A stretch of DNA of 55,326 bases from an uncultured bacterium (GTDB lineage: Bacteria > Planctomycetota > UBA1135 > UBA2386), in assembly GCA_937906475.1 (NCBI GenBank), contig CALCZA010000079.1, forward strand, positions 1 to 55,326, read 5' to 3'. Position numbers and translations under genes: made by a program. The notes under the pieces were generated by a model, which was not told the origin of the DNA, did not search any database, and was given only the letters and a program-made list of their open reading frames with translations. Below are positions 16,965 to 25,121 of this stretch, piece by piece (the stretch's first letter is position 1; each line of letters starts with the position of its first letter).

Positions 16965-17673
16965 CCGGCTTGCTCTCCTACCGTCAAAGCTGATGCCTAT
17001 CTGCTCCTCAACAACGTTTCGTTCCGCTGCAAATATCGCCTTGTCGGTGGCGCTCCTGGCCCTGACCGGCTGTACCTTCGGCAATCACTTTCGCGGTACC
17101 GACCGCGGCGCGTTGATGCCGTCCGCGCGGATCCAGTGGTCGCCGAGGCAGAGCGACTCGCGCAAAGACGGGCCGCCTGTGCAGTATCGGTCGACCTTCG
17201 AAGCGGGTGTGACGCGTGTCGAGGGGGACTTCGTCCAGGACGGGTTGCGCCCCGACTACAAGGCTACTCTCGGACACGCTGTGTTCGCGCCGGAGTTGAC
17301 GTGGGGCGGTGTGCGCCTGAGCCCCCGAATAGGGCCGGCCTACGGCGAGATCGAGGTCGCCCAGATCGAGGTCGCCGACGTGAGCGCACGCGCAAGCGAA
17401 TCCGGCGTTGGCGCGATGGTCGGAGTCGAGGCGTCGTGGCAGGGCTGGTCGTGGTGTGAGCCGTACGTGCGCTACACGGACACCCGCAGCATCGATTGGC
17501 GCGTTGGACGCTTCGAGGTCGGCGTCGACCTGCGCGCAAGCGACGAGGTCGGTTTTCAGATCGCCTACGCCCGCCAGACGAGCGAAATCGTCGATGCGAC
17601 CTTGTTCGGGATCGGCGACAGCGCGCACATCGAGACCGAAGGGATACACATCGGCCTGTCGCTGCGGTTCTGA
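16954..17673 (+). CDS. Predicted outer-membrane beta-barrel-like lipoprotein
   Basis: A protein of up to 239 residues. The frame starts with ATG at 16954, inside the end of the upstream gene. ATG at 16993 gives a cleaner lipoprotein signal (MPICSS to LLALTGC). After the lipid Cys the sequence alternates polar and hydrophobic residues with many aromatic strand ends (APELTWGGVRLSPRIGPAYGEI, split here only as a pattern) and closes with IGLSLRF, a C-terminal Phe typical of outer-membrane barrels. The size would fit an 8-strand barrel. No family is recognised. A GC-rich inverted repeat (17676-17681 with 17690-17695) right after the stop may end the transcript of this three-gene surface group. Confidence 0.7.
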   Translation: MRVSRLALLPSKLMPICSSTTFRSAANIALSVALLALTGCTFGNHFRGTDRGALMPSARIQWSPRQSDSRKDGPPVQYRSTFEAGVTRVEGDFVQDGLRPDYKATLGHAVFAPELTWGGVRLSPRIGPAYGEIEVAQIEVADVSARASESGVGAMVGVEASWQGWSWCEPYVRYTDTRSIDWRVGRFEVGVDLRASDEVGFQIAYARQTSEIVDATLFGIGDSAHIETEGIHIGLSLRF

Positions 17674-18064
17674 CGGCGCCGATTGCCGGCGGCGCACGCT
17701 CCGTCGTAATCTCCGCAGTCCGGGCGGAGTCGGCATTCGCAGCGCCCATCGTCAGCCTTAGTTGCGCGCGGCACGATCCGTGGTCGGATGCTCGGCGCAC
17801 AGGAAGTTCAACGTGCGGTCCGAGGCAACGTCTCTCGGCAAAGCGACCAAATACAACCCGGCATTTCCTGGTTCCTTTGGCGGCGTGGCTGGCGCGCGCG
17901 CTTTCCGCGGCCCTTTCTTCAGCTGGTGCAACTGCAAGATCCGTCATTGGAATCCGGCGGGAGCCTACGAATCACGTCGCTCGTCACGACAGGTTGTTGC
18001 GCCAAGGAGGTGCCCCTGCAGCCAATCTCAAGCAATCTTAGCCAATTTCAAGTTCTGAGGTAGC
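17674..18064 (+). other. Gap before the ECF sigma gene
   Basis: No convincing gene lies in these 391 bases. They hold the possible terminator hairpin at 17676-17695, a purine-rich AAGGAGGTG at 18003-18011 that looks like a ribosome binding site but has no start codon at a useful distance, and a pair of 13-base direct repeats at 18020-18052 just ahead of the first ATG of the sigma factor gene. Confidence 0.55.
18020..18052 (+). repeat. Two 13-base direct repeats spaced exactly 20 bases
   Basis: AGCCAATCTCAAG (18020-18032) and AGCCAATTTCAAG (18040-18052) match at 12 of 13 positions and start 20 bases apart, about two helical turns. A related AGCAATCTT lies between them. They end 12 bases before the first ATG of the ECF sigma factor gene. 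That phasing and position fit a pair of operator half-sites, but a chance repeat is possible. Confidence 0.4.
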
Positions 18065-18850
18065 ATGATGTCAGCACCAATCGACGTGGCTAGATTGTTC
18101 CGCTGCCAAATGCACGTAACCGTGCCGCGCATGACACTTCCAGACGGATTACACCCAGGCAACCAGCGACCGGAAACCCGGTGGTCGATGCTAGAAGGCT
18201 TGCATGGTGGTGCTGCGCAAGATGCTTGGCGTTGGTTCATCGAGCGCTACCGGACCTACATCCGCATTGGGTTGGAGCGCATGATTCAGCCTCGGCAACG
18301 CGCAGAAGAAGCAACTGAGGAGATTTGGAGCTACCTCTTCGAAAGCTCCGTGATCGAGAATGCCGACCGAACCCTTCGTTTCCGAACTTACCTTGCCGGC
18401 ACGGTCCGCAACTTTGCATACGCATGGATGCGACGCAATTCGACCTCCGAGGTGCGCCACGATCGCGACGCGCTTGCGTCACCAGACGATCCAGCAGAGC
18501 TGGTCGAAGCTCAGGACCTGCGACTCTGGAAAAACCAAGTCGTTCACTTGGCGCTAGATCAACTTGCTCAGCGCCATTCCGACCAAGCCAAGGCTGTGCG
18601 CTGGTTCTATGGCTTGCCAGACACTCCCGACACGGCGCCGTCGACACTGCAATCTGCGACCGAAATCGCGACCCAACTTGGCATCCAGGTGAACGCGGTT
18701 CATCAAGTCCTCTTCCGCGGCCGCAAGCGACTTCGCACCTGCATCGAAAACGAGCTTCGCGAGACCGTGACCAACCGCGACGATCTCGATGAGGAGCTAC
18801 GTATCGTCTACGAAGTCATGGAGCGAGAGCATCCAGGTCTCGACGGCTAA
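18065..18850 (+). CDS. ECF-type RNA polymerase sigma factor
   Basis: A sigma-70-family factor of up to 261 residues. The conserved part opens with RPETRWSMLEGL (about residues 36-47), matching the TRWSLI-like opening common in Planctomycetota ECF factors. Region 2 follows (AWRWFIERYRTYI, then RFRTYLAGTVRNFAYAWMRR), and region 4 with a helix-turn-helix (SATEIATQLGIQVNAVHQVLFRGRKRL, given here as a location near 200-226). ATG at 18131 (MTLPDG) is a likely alternative start and gives a more usual length. It may direct transcription of envelope genes nearby. Downstream, where an anti-sigma factor is often found, there is only a disrupted small membrane frame. Confidence 0.88.
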   Translation: MMSAPIDVARLFRCQMHVTVPRMTLPDGLHPGNQRPETRWSMLEGLHGGAAQDAWRWFIERYRTYIRIGLERMIQPRQRAEEATEEIWSYLFESSVIENADRTLRFRTYLAGTVRNFAYAWMRRNSTSEVRHDRDALASPDDPAELVEAQDLRLWKNQVVHLALDQLAQRHSDQAKAVRWFYGLPDTPDTAPSTLQSATEIATQLGIQVNAVHQVLFRGRKRLRTCIENELRETVTNRDDLDEELRIVYEVMEREHPGLDG

Positions 18851-18857
18851 CTGATCG

Positions 18858-19029
18858 TTGGTCGTCTTGGCGGCGACGCTGCGCAGTTTGCGCGGGCGCG
18901 TTGTGGTGGGTCGCGCTGCAGGGCGGCGAGCTGCGGTCAGTCTATTGGGCGCTGGTGCTGGGCATGGGGGTTGTCTTGCTCGGCCAGTTGCTGCTGGTAG
19001 CGCGCGGTCGGTGGGCGGTGCGCGGCTAG
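18858..19029 (+). pseudogene. Possible small two-helix membrane protein broken by a one-base shift
   Basis: Starting from a TTG at 18858, 8 bases after the sigma factor stop, the frame reads MVVLAATL. The neighbouring frame then continues as AVCAGALWWVALQGGELR and VYWALVLGMGVVLLGQLLLV, and ends at TAG 19027-19029 after RGRWAVRG. Skipping one base near 18879-18882 joins the two into a 56-residue protein with two clear transmembrane helices and a positively charged tail. As it stands the reading is interrupted. This may be a decayed gene, a sequencing indel or, less likely, a programmed +1 shift. The position next to an ECF factor suggests a former anti-sigma or membrane partner. Confidence 0.35.
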
Positions 19030-19142
19030 GTCGTGTCGCCATCCTGGTCGGGAGGCCCGCTAGCAATGGGAGAAGCGTCGGCCCCTCGGGGTTCGCCTGC
19101 GATCGGGGGCTGTCAGGTTGACAGGCGGCCTCGCGTCAGCGG

Positions 19143-19172
19143 CTGCCAGAATGGCGTTCCAGCCATCGGCAG
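19143..19172 (+). promoter_or_regulatory. Two-part hairpin upstream of dnaK
   Basis: CTGCC (19143-19147) pairs with GGCAG (19168-19172), and ATGGC (19151-19155) with GCCAT (19162-19166) around the loop GTTCCA. It lies about 165 bases before the dnaK start, in a stretch (19030-19336) with no gene. It may end the upstream transcript or belong to a dnaK leader. No CIRCE operator (TTAGCACTC with its inverted copy) is present. Confidence 0.3.
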
Positions 19173-19251
19173 CACGGACATAAGTGCTTATTGCACCGTC
19201 GGTAGAGCCCCAGGTCTTGTTAGGCACGCCATTTGTTTTAGATGGGCAGGT

Positions 19252-19268
19252 GCCTCGAAGTCCGAGGC
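19252..19268 (+). promoter_or_regulatory. Hairpin in the probable dnaK leader
   Basis: GCCTCG (19252-19257) and CGAGGC (19263-19268) pair around AAGTC, about 70 bases before the dnaK ATG. A weak promoter-like pair, TTGTTA at 19217 and TTAGAT at 19238, lies just upstream, which would put this hairpin near the 5' end of the message. A thermosensor or stabilising role is conceivable but only inferred. Confidence 0.3.
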
Positions 19269-19336
19269 GCTGCTTTCGTTGCAGATTGTCGGCGTGTCAC
19301 GCATCGCGTGGCATTGGCTGACCCCAGGAGTGAACT

Positions 19337-21250
19337 ATGTCAAAGATCGTCGGAATCGACCTCGGAACCACCAACTCGGTTGTCTCGGTGATGGAAGGCG
19401 GTGAGCCGAAGGTCATCCCCAACATGGAAGGCGCGCGAACCACGCCGTCCGTGATTGCCTTCACCCCCAGCGGCGATCGCCTGATCGGCGCCCCGGCCAA
19501 GCGTCAAGCTGCAACCAACCCGCACAACACGATCTACTCGATCAAGCGCTTCATGGGCCGTCGTCACAACGAGGTCAGCGGCGAAGAGAAGATGGTGCCT
19601 TACAAGATCGTCGGCGGCGACGATGAGCTCGTGAAGATCGACATCAGTGGCAAGACCTACACCCCGCCCGAACTGTCCGCGATCATCCTGCGCGGCTTGA
19701 AGGAATCGGCGGAAGCCTACCTCGGCGAAACCGTCGACCGCGCGGTCATCACCGTGCCGGCGTATTTCAACGACAGCCAGCGCCAAGCGACCAAGGACGC
19801 CGGCCAGATCGCCGGCCTCAAGGTCGAGCGCATCATCAACGAGCCGACCGCGGCCGCGCTTGCCTTCGGCCTCGACAAGAAGTCGTCCGGCAAGAACACC
19901 AAGATCGCGGTCTTCGACTTGGGTGGCGGCACGTTCGACATCTCGGTGCTCGATGTTGGCGAAGGCGTCTTCGAAGTGAAGGCGACCAACGGCGACACCC
20001 ACCTCGGTGGCGACGACTTCGATGAGCGCATCATCCAATGGCTCTGCGACAACTTCCAGAAGACCAACGGCATCGACCTGCGCACCGACCACATGGCACT
20101 GCAGCGCCTGAAGGAAGCTGCTGAGAAGGCCAAGGTCGAACTGAGTTCCGCGACGCAAACGTCAATCAACTTGCCGTTCGTAACGATGGACGCGACCGGT
20201 CCGAAGCACCTCGCCGAGAACCTGACGCGCGCGCAGTTCGAGCAAATGTGTGAAGACCTGTTCGAGCGTTGCCGCGGCCCGGTGCTGCGCTGCCTCGAAG
20301 ACGCCAAGATGAAGCCGTCGGACATCGACGACTGCATTCTGGTCGGTGGTTCGACGCGGATGCCGAAGGTGCTCGAAGTCGTCAAGGAGATCTTCGGCAA
20401 GGACGCCAACCGCTCGGTCAACCCCGACGAAGTCGTCAGTCTTGGAGCAGCAATCCAAGGTGGTGTGCTCGGTGGCGAAGTCAGTGACGTGCTGTTGCTC
20501 GACGTTGCCCCGTTGTCGCTCGGCATCGAGACGCTCGGTGGCGTCATGACCAAACTGATTGAGCGCAACACGACGATCCCGACCAGTCGCAGTCAGACGT
20601 TCTCGACCGCCGCGGACAACCAGCCGGGCGTGGATATCCACGTTCTGCAAGGTGAGCGCGAGTTCGCCAACGACAACCGTACGCTCGGTCGCTTCAAGCT
20701 CGACCAAATCCCGGCCGCGCCACGCGGCACGCCTCAGATCGAAGTGACGTTCGACATCGATGCCAACGGCATCCTGTCGGTCGCCGCTAAGGACAAGGGC
20801 ACCGGTAAGGAGCAGAAGGTCACGATGGAAGTCGGCTCCGGCCTCAGCAAGGAAGAAGTCGACAGCATGGCTGCCGATGCCGAAGCGAACGCCGAGGGCG
20901 ATAAGAAGCGCCGCGAACTCGTCGACCTGAAGAACCAAGCCGACTCGATGGTCTACCAGGCCGAGAAGCAGGTGAAGGAAAACGGCGACAAGCTCGACGA
21001 CGACAACAAGCAGAAGCTCGAAGCAGCGATCGCCGACCTTAAGAAGGAAATGGAGGGCGAGGACGCCGACAAGCTGAAGGCCGCGATCGAGGCCTTCGAG
21101 AAGGTCTTCCAGGAAGCTGGCGCGGCGATGGCCGGTGCCGCTGGCGGCGAAGCCGGTCCGGCGCCGGAGGAAGGCGAAACTGCCGGTGCCACCAGTGGCG
21201 GTGCTGCCGCGGATGACGACATCAAGGACGCTGACTTCGAAGTGAAGTAA
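19337..21250 (+). CDS. dnaK: Molecular chaperone DnaK (Hsp70)
   Basis: A full-length 637-residue Hsp70 chaperone that binds exposed hydrophobic segments of client proteins in cycles of ATP binding and hydrolysis. Signature 1 [17 protein letters not shown] ([18 protein letters not shown]) opens the protein. The second motif [17 protein letters not shown] and the third [15 protein letters not shown] are intact, the interdomain linker [15 protein letters not shown] is present, and the C-terminus ends in an acidic tail ([12 protein letters not shown]) after a Gly/Ala-rich stretch. AGGAG at 19326-19330 is 6 bases before the ATG. It stands alone: dnaJ, grpE and hrcA are not in the window, so control must come from elsewhere or from its own leader. 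A very strong hairpin follows the stop. Confidence 0.99.
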   Translation: MSKIVGIDLGTTNSVVSVMEGGEPKVIPNMEGARTTPSVIAFTPSGDRLIGAPAKRQAATNPHNTIYSIKRFMGRRHNEVSGEEKMVPYKIVGGDDELVKIDISGKTYTPPELSAIILRGLKESAEAYLGETVDRAVITVPAYFNDSQRQATKDAGQIAGLKVERIINEPTAAALAFGLDKKSSGKNTKIAVFDLGGGTFDISVLDVGEGVFEVKATNGDTHLGGDDFDERIIQWLCDNFQKTNGIDLRTDHMALQRLKEAAEKAKVELSSATQTSINLPFVTMDATGPKHLAENLTRAQFEQMCEDLFERCRGPVLRCLEDAKMKPSDIDDCILVGGSTRMPKVLEVVKEIFGKDANRSVNPDEVVSLGAAIQGGVLGGEVSDVLLLDVAPLSLGIETLGGVMTKLIERNTTIPTSRSQTFSTAADNQPGVDIHVLQGEREFANDNRTLGRFKLDQIPAAPRGTPQIEVTFDIDANGILSVAAKDKGTGKEQKVTMEVGSGLSKEEVDSMAADAEANAEGDKKRRELVDLKNQADSMVYQAEKQVKENGDKLDDDNKQKLEAAIADLKKEMEGEDADKLKAAIEAFEKVFQEAGAAMAGAAGGEAGPAPEEGETAGATSGGAAADDDIKDADFEVK

Positions 21251-21280
21251 TAGGCGTTAGTCGCGCCTTTTCTGGTGCTC

Positions 21281-21318
21281 GCAAACGGCTGCCGTGACTT
21301 GTCACGGCAGCCGTTTGC
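21281..21318. terminator. 18-bp perfect hairpin after dnaK
   Basis: GCAAACGGCTGCCGTGAC (21281-21298) and GTCACGGCAGCCGTTTGC (21301-21318) are perfect inverted repeats separated by only TT. The stem begins 31 bases after the dnaK stop. It is probably a factor-dependent terminator or a 3'-end stabilising structure, since no T-tract follows. Near-perfect symmetry makes it a cruciform candidate as well. Confidence 0.65.
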
Positions 21319-21608
21319 ATGCACCACCGTCTCGGCAATTGACCTTCCCGATACGGCGCTAGCCAGGGTCCCAGGATTGCGGCTCTGAGAGGCCTGTAGC
21401 AGCCTTCTTGCCGGCGTCAGCACTGATCCACGCGATCGATGCTGGCCTTCGCCGAATCTGCGACTAACCTCCGTAGGCGGTTCCGCGCTTGTTGGTCAGA
21501 CAGTGCGGCAGCAGTGCGACTAGGCACTGCGACAATCAATGCGGATTGGGTTGCAAGACAGTTGGTACTGTTACGTGCATGGGTTCGCTGGGCTATCGCG
21601 TTCCAACG

Positions 21609-22661
21609 ATGATTCGAGTAGTCGATCTCACTAAACGTTTCGGGCCGACGGTTGCTGTCGACAAGGTCTCTTTTGAGATCGGTCGCGGCGAAGTCGTCGG
21701 CTTCCTCGGCCCTAATGGCGCCGGCAAGACCACCACGATCCGGGTCTTGACTGGATACCACCCGGCTACGTCGGGTCTCGCCGAGGTCGCAGGCTTCGAT
21801 GTGCACAAGCACTCGCTCGATGTGCGGAAGCACATCGGTTACTTGCCACAGGAAGTTCCGATCTATCCCGATCTCCGCGTCGTTGAATACTTGCGATACC
21901 GCGCCGAGTTGAAAGGCGTGCGCGGCAAGGAGCGCAAGTTCGCGGTAAGTCGTGCCATGGCGAAATCGGGCATCGAAGAAGTCGCTCGCAAGTTGGTCGG
22001 GCAGATTAGTCACGGCTACCGCCAGCGTGTTGGCCTGGCCGACGCGCTCGTTGCCAACCCGCCGATTCTGATTCTCGATGAGCCGACATCCGGCCTTGAC
22101 CCAAACCAGCGTCGTCGCATCAAGCAGGTCGTGCGCGATCTCGCCCAAGAGCACACGGTGCTATTCTCGAGTCACATCCTGGGCGAAGTGCAGGACGTTT
22201 GTTCGAGAGTCATCGTGATCCACCGCGGCACGCTGCGTGCTGATGGGGCGCCGGATCAGTTGGTGCAGCAAAGTACGCGCGCGTCGCTGTCTGTCCGAGC
22301 GCGGTGCGCGTCGGTGGTGCTGCGCGAGATTGTTCTGATGCTGCCTGGTGTGGTCGGCGACACGATTTCGTTGACGGATCGCGATGGCGTCTCGTCGCTG
22401 TCGTGCCACGTCGAGCCTGGCGCGGATCCGACGACGCAACTTGGCGCGCGTTTGCAGGATGCCGCGATTGCGGTGCAAACGTTGCGACTCGAACTACCGA
22501 CACTCGAAGAATACTTCTACTCGATTACCGATGGCCTCGACCATCAGGCCGAGCAGGCGGTTGCGGTCGGCGTTGAAGCCGAAACCGAAATCGAAACAGA
22601 GCCTGCTGCTAGCGATGTGATTGACGATCAGAATGGCGATGCCAATGGGGGGCAGCAATGA
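21609..22661 (+). CDS. ABC transporter ATP-binding protein (GldA/NatA-like)
   Basis: A cytoplasmic ATPase of about 350 residues that powers an ABC-2 type exporter. The start at 21609 (MIRVVDLTKRFG) fits the family. ATG at 21579 adds ten residues, and the open frame continues further upstream without support. Walker A is GPNGAGKTTT, the signature is SHGYRQRVG (a usual variant of LSGGQ in this subgroup), Walker B is ILILDEPTSGLDP, and the switch His lies in FSSHIL. A C-terminal extension of about 140 residues after the ATPase core ends in an acidic Glu/Asp-rich tail. Its stop overlaps the permease start by ATGA. The gene order ATPase, permease, GldG, DUF4340 resembles the gliding-type ABC systems first named in Bacteroidetes. 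The cargo is unknown. Confidence 0.93.
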   Translation: MIRVVDLTKRFGPTVAVDKVSFEIGRGEVVGFLGPNGAGKTTTIRVLTGYHPATSGLAEVAGFDVHKHSLDVRKHIGYLPQEVPIYPDLRVVEYLRYRAELKGVRGKERKFAVSRAMAKSGIEEVARKLVGQISHGYRQRVGLADALVANPPILILDEPTSGLDPNQRRRIKQVVRDLAQEHTVLFSSHILGEVQDVCSRVIVIHRGTLRADGAPDQLVQQSTRASLSVRARCASVVLREIVLMLPGVVGDTISLTDRDGVSSLSCHVEPGADPTTQLGARLQDAAIAVQTLRLELPTLEEYFYSITDGLDHQAEQAVAVGVEAETEIETEPAASDVIDDQNGDANGGQQ

Positions 22662-23425
22662 GAGGTGCCATCACAACGCTCAAGAAGGAGTTGTTGTCGT
22701 ACGCGGTCAGTCCAGTCAGTTGGATCATCGCGTTCCTGTTTTACCTGATTCGGGGTTCGGAGGTTTCGAACATCGTCTACGGCTTCGCGATGTTCCGAGC
22801 CGACGTCAATCAGTTCCCGGCCGCGACCTATGGTGTCAACAGCACGTTCAACATGGTGTTGTTGGTGCCGGGCATCGTCACGATGCGTTGCTTCGCCGAA
22901 GAACGTCGCACTGGTTCCATCGAGACCCTGATGACTGCGCCGCTGCGCGACAGTGAGGTCGTCATCGGCAAGTGGCTAGCGGCGACGGTGTTCTTCGCGT
23001 TGCTGTGGCTGCCCAGTGTGTTCTTGCTCCATCTCATGGAGTATCCGGACTACTTCAACGCCGACATCTCATTTGGTCCGGTCTTCTCGGCGTATCTCGG
23101 GATGTTCTTGCTGAGCGGTTTCCTGTTGGCGTTCGGTTGCTTCGCAAGCAGTTTGACCGACAACGTGCTATTGGCAGCGATCGTCACGATCCTGTTTAGC
23201 GGCGCAATGGTGAACGGTCGCGGCATCCTGTTGCAGGCGCTCGGTGAGTGGCGCGATAACTACTACGCCCGCGAACTGCTGGCCAAGATGGACGTGCAGG
23301 GCAATTTCAGTAACTGGTTCGCGCGAGGTTTGATCGACACCAGTCAGGTGGCCTTCTACCTCGGCGGGATCGGGTTCTTCTTGTTCTTAACGTGGACCAG
23401 TTTGACGTCGCGGAGGCTCGCATGA
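22658..23425 (+). CDS. ABC-2 type permease (GldF-like)
   Basis: A 255-residue integral membrane protein with about six hydrophobic segments (near 17-32, 60-75, 100-128, 140-165, 168-185 and 230-250). The sequence TMRCFAEERRTGSIETLMTAPL is the conserved cytoplasmic motif of ABC-2 permeases, present here at about residues 72-93 (quoted in parts: TMRCFAEERRTGSIE, TLMTAPL). It forms the channel for the ATPase encoded just upstream, with which it overlaps by four bases, and it overlaps the following GldG gene by ATGA. In gliding Bacteroidetes the equivalent GldF works with GldA and GldG. In non-gliding phyla the role of such systems is open. Confidence 0.9.
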   Translation: MRGAITTLKKELLSYAVSPVSWIIAFLFYLIRGSEVSNIVYGFAMFRADVNQFPAATYGVNSTFNMVLLVPGIVTMRCFAEERRTGSIETLMTAPLRDSEVVIGKWLAATVFFALLWLPSVFLLHLMEYPDYFNADISFGPVFSAYLGMFLLSGFLLAFGCFASSLTDNVLLAAIVTILFSGAMVNGRGILLQALGEWRDNYYARELLAKMDVQGNFSNWFARGLIDTSQVAFYLGGIGFFLFLTWTSLTSRRLA

Positions 23426-25056
23426 ACCTGCGTCGCTTTGGCATCTGGACCAACCTGGCCATCTCGGCTGTGTTGATGTTGGTGGTTTGGGCCTTGGTTG
23501 TTTGGGTCGCGTCGCGGCCGGCATTCCGGGTGCTGATCGACATGACGCCGCAGAAGGCCAATACGGTCAGCGCGGCGACGGAAGATCTGCTGGAGGACCT
23601 CCGCGCTGAAGAGGCCGAAGTTGAGTTCCACTTGTTTAGTGGCGAACTCGGTGCCCAGGCGCCCGACGAGCGTTCTAAGCAAGTTGTCGCGATCCGTTCG
23701 CGCTTGCTGCAGTTGACGAGTCTGCTGCTGCAGCGCTACGCGGCGCTCGGTGGCGAGGCCGTCAAGGTCGTGGAGCACAACCAATACGCCCAGCCAGCCC
23801 TCTATCGTGAAACGGCGCAGGCTTTTGGCTACACGCGCGCCGATACCGAGGCGTTGATTGTCGCGGTGCGGTTGAAGGGCAAGGAGCGGCGCTTCCGCAA
23901 GTTGTCGTTGGTGTCGGACCTCGCCGTGATCGATGCCGGCAACAGCCAGCAGCAGGCTCCCGGCAAGGCCAATACACTGCCGGTGCTCAAGAGCTACCAG
24001 GGCGAGAAGGGCATCAGTTCGGCGCTCAAGACGTTGCTTGTACAAGGCACGCCGGTCGTTTACTTGATCGAAGGCCATTCGGTCATGGTCGACATCAGGC
24101 GCCGCGACCATAACTACAACCTGCTGATTGACGCGATGGCGCAGGCTGGATTGGAAGTTCGGCCGCTCAACCTACGCAAGGCTGGCGGGGTTCCACGGGA
24201 CGCGGCGATGGTTCTTTGCATCGAGCCTGACCGTGAGTTTTTGCCGCGCGATGCCGAATACCTCTACTCCTACCTGCGGCGCGGTGGCCGACTCTTTATC
24301 AACTACGTGTGGTCGGCCATCCCGGACATGAATCCGACTGGTGGGCGACTGGGCGAACTGCTCGGCTACGAACTCAGCCGCCGGCCGGTGTTCCACCGCA
24401 TTCCCGACACAGGTCGGGGCGGTGGCAGCATGGATGGTACCGATGGTGTCAGGCGGCTGACCTTGCAGAAGAACCCGTTCCACCCGACGACGCGTCGCTT
24501 GTCCGAGAGCGGGCGGGTGATCGAAGCGGTGCGAGGGCGTGAGGTGCGCCCGCGCCGGGACAAGCCTAAGAACGTGCGCACCGAAGAGTTGCTGGCGACC
24601 GGTGGCGAGGCGTGGCTCGCCATCATGAACGGCGAGCAGCCAGACTACCGCACTCCTCGGGGTATCAAGACCGGCCCGCTTGTTGTCGGCCTTGCGTGTG
24701 AACTTGACCCTGAGCCTGAGAAGGTCGACGGTGCTGAGCCAAAGGAAGGTGGTGACGCCATCAAGGCAGACCCCGCCAAGGATAAGTCGTCGCCAAAAAC
24801 CGGTCGCGTGATCGTGATCGCTGGCCAGTTTTGTGACGATCGGCTGTTTCCGCACTTTGGCGATCTTGCGCTCAACATCTGCAACTGGATGACCGAGCGC
24901 AAGGTCTTGCTCGACATCGAAACAGCTCGGTACTCGATGAACAGCCTTGAGGTGAAGCGACCTCAGTACGAACGCATCTGGTGGCTGCAGATCATTTGGG
25001 TGCCAGGCACGTTCTTAGTGTTGGGCCTGCTGATGTGGTGGCGTCGTCGTCACTAG
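23422..25056 (+). CDS. GldG-family membrane protein of an ABC transport system
   Basis: A protein of about 544 residues. ATG at 23422 is preferred to the earlier ATG at 23392 because it forms an ATGA overlap with the permease stop and has GGAGG a few bases upstream. A transmembrane helix near residues 12-35 anchors it, a large extracytoplasmic domain follows (KANTVSAATEDLLEDLRAE near the start, then a GLDG/ABC_transp_aux-like core with VYLIEGHS), and a second helix lies at the very C-terminus (IIWVPGTFLVLGLLMWW followed by RRRH). That layout is typical of GldG. A low-complexity charged stretch (EPEKVDGAEPKEGGD and DPAKDKSSPK) sits before the last 90 residues. It should complex with the ABC pair encoded upstream. 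Confidence 0.88.
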   Translation: MNLRRFGIWTNLAISAVLMLVVWALVVWVASRPAFRVLIDMTPQKANTVSAATEDLLEDLRAEEAEVEFHLFSGELGAQAPDERSKQVVAIRSRLLQLTSLLLQRYAALGGEAVKVVEHNQYAQPALYRETAQAFGYTRADTEALIVAVRLKGKERRFRKLSLVSDLAVIDAGNSQQQAPGKANTLPVLKSYQGEKGISSALKTLLVQGTPVVYLIEGHSVMVDIRRRDHNYNLLIDAMAQAGLEVRPLNLRKAGGVPRDAAMVLCIEPDREFLPRDAEYLYSYLRRGGRLFINYVWSAIPDMNPTGGRLGELLGYELSRRPVFHRIPDTGRGGGSMDGTDGVRRLTLQKNPFHPTTRRLSESGRVIEAVRGREVRPRRDKPKNVRTEELLATGGEAWLAIMNGEQPDYRTPRGIKTGPLVVGLACELDPEPEKVDGAEPKEGGDAIKADPAKDKSSPKTGRVIVIAGQFCDDRLFPHFGDLALNICNWMTERKVLLDIETARYSMNSLEVKRPQYERIWWLQIIWVPGTFLVLGLLMWWRRRH

Positions 25057-25121
25057 GTGTGGTTTGGCGCTGGCAGTTGTTTGGTTCGTGAAGTTTTGAG
25101 TAGTCGACGGTCGGAGTAATC

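Noticed and set aside
19030..19336. CIRCE operator upstream of dnaK
   Set aside because: No TTAGCACTC/GAGTGCTAA pair is present in this stretch.
19340..20158. 272-residue frame antisense to dnaK
   Set aside because: It is the complement of a highly conserved chaperone gene, so the open frame reflects its codon use and is not a gene.
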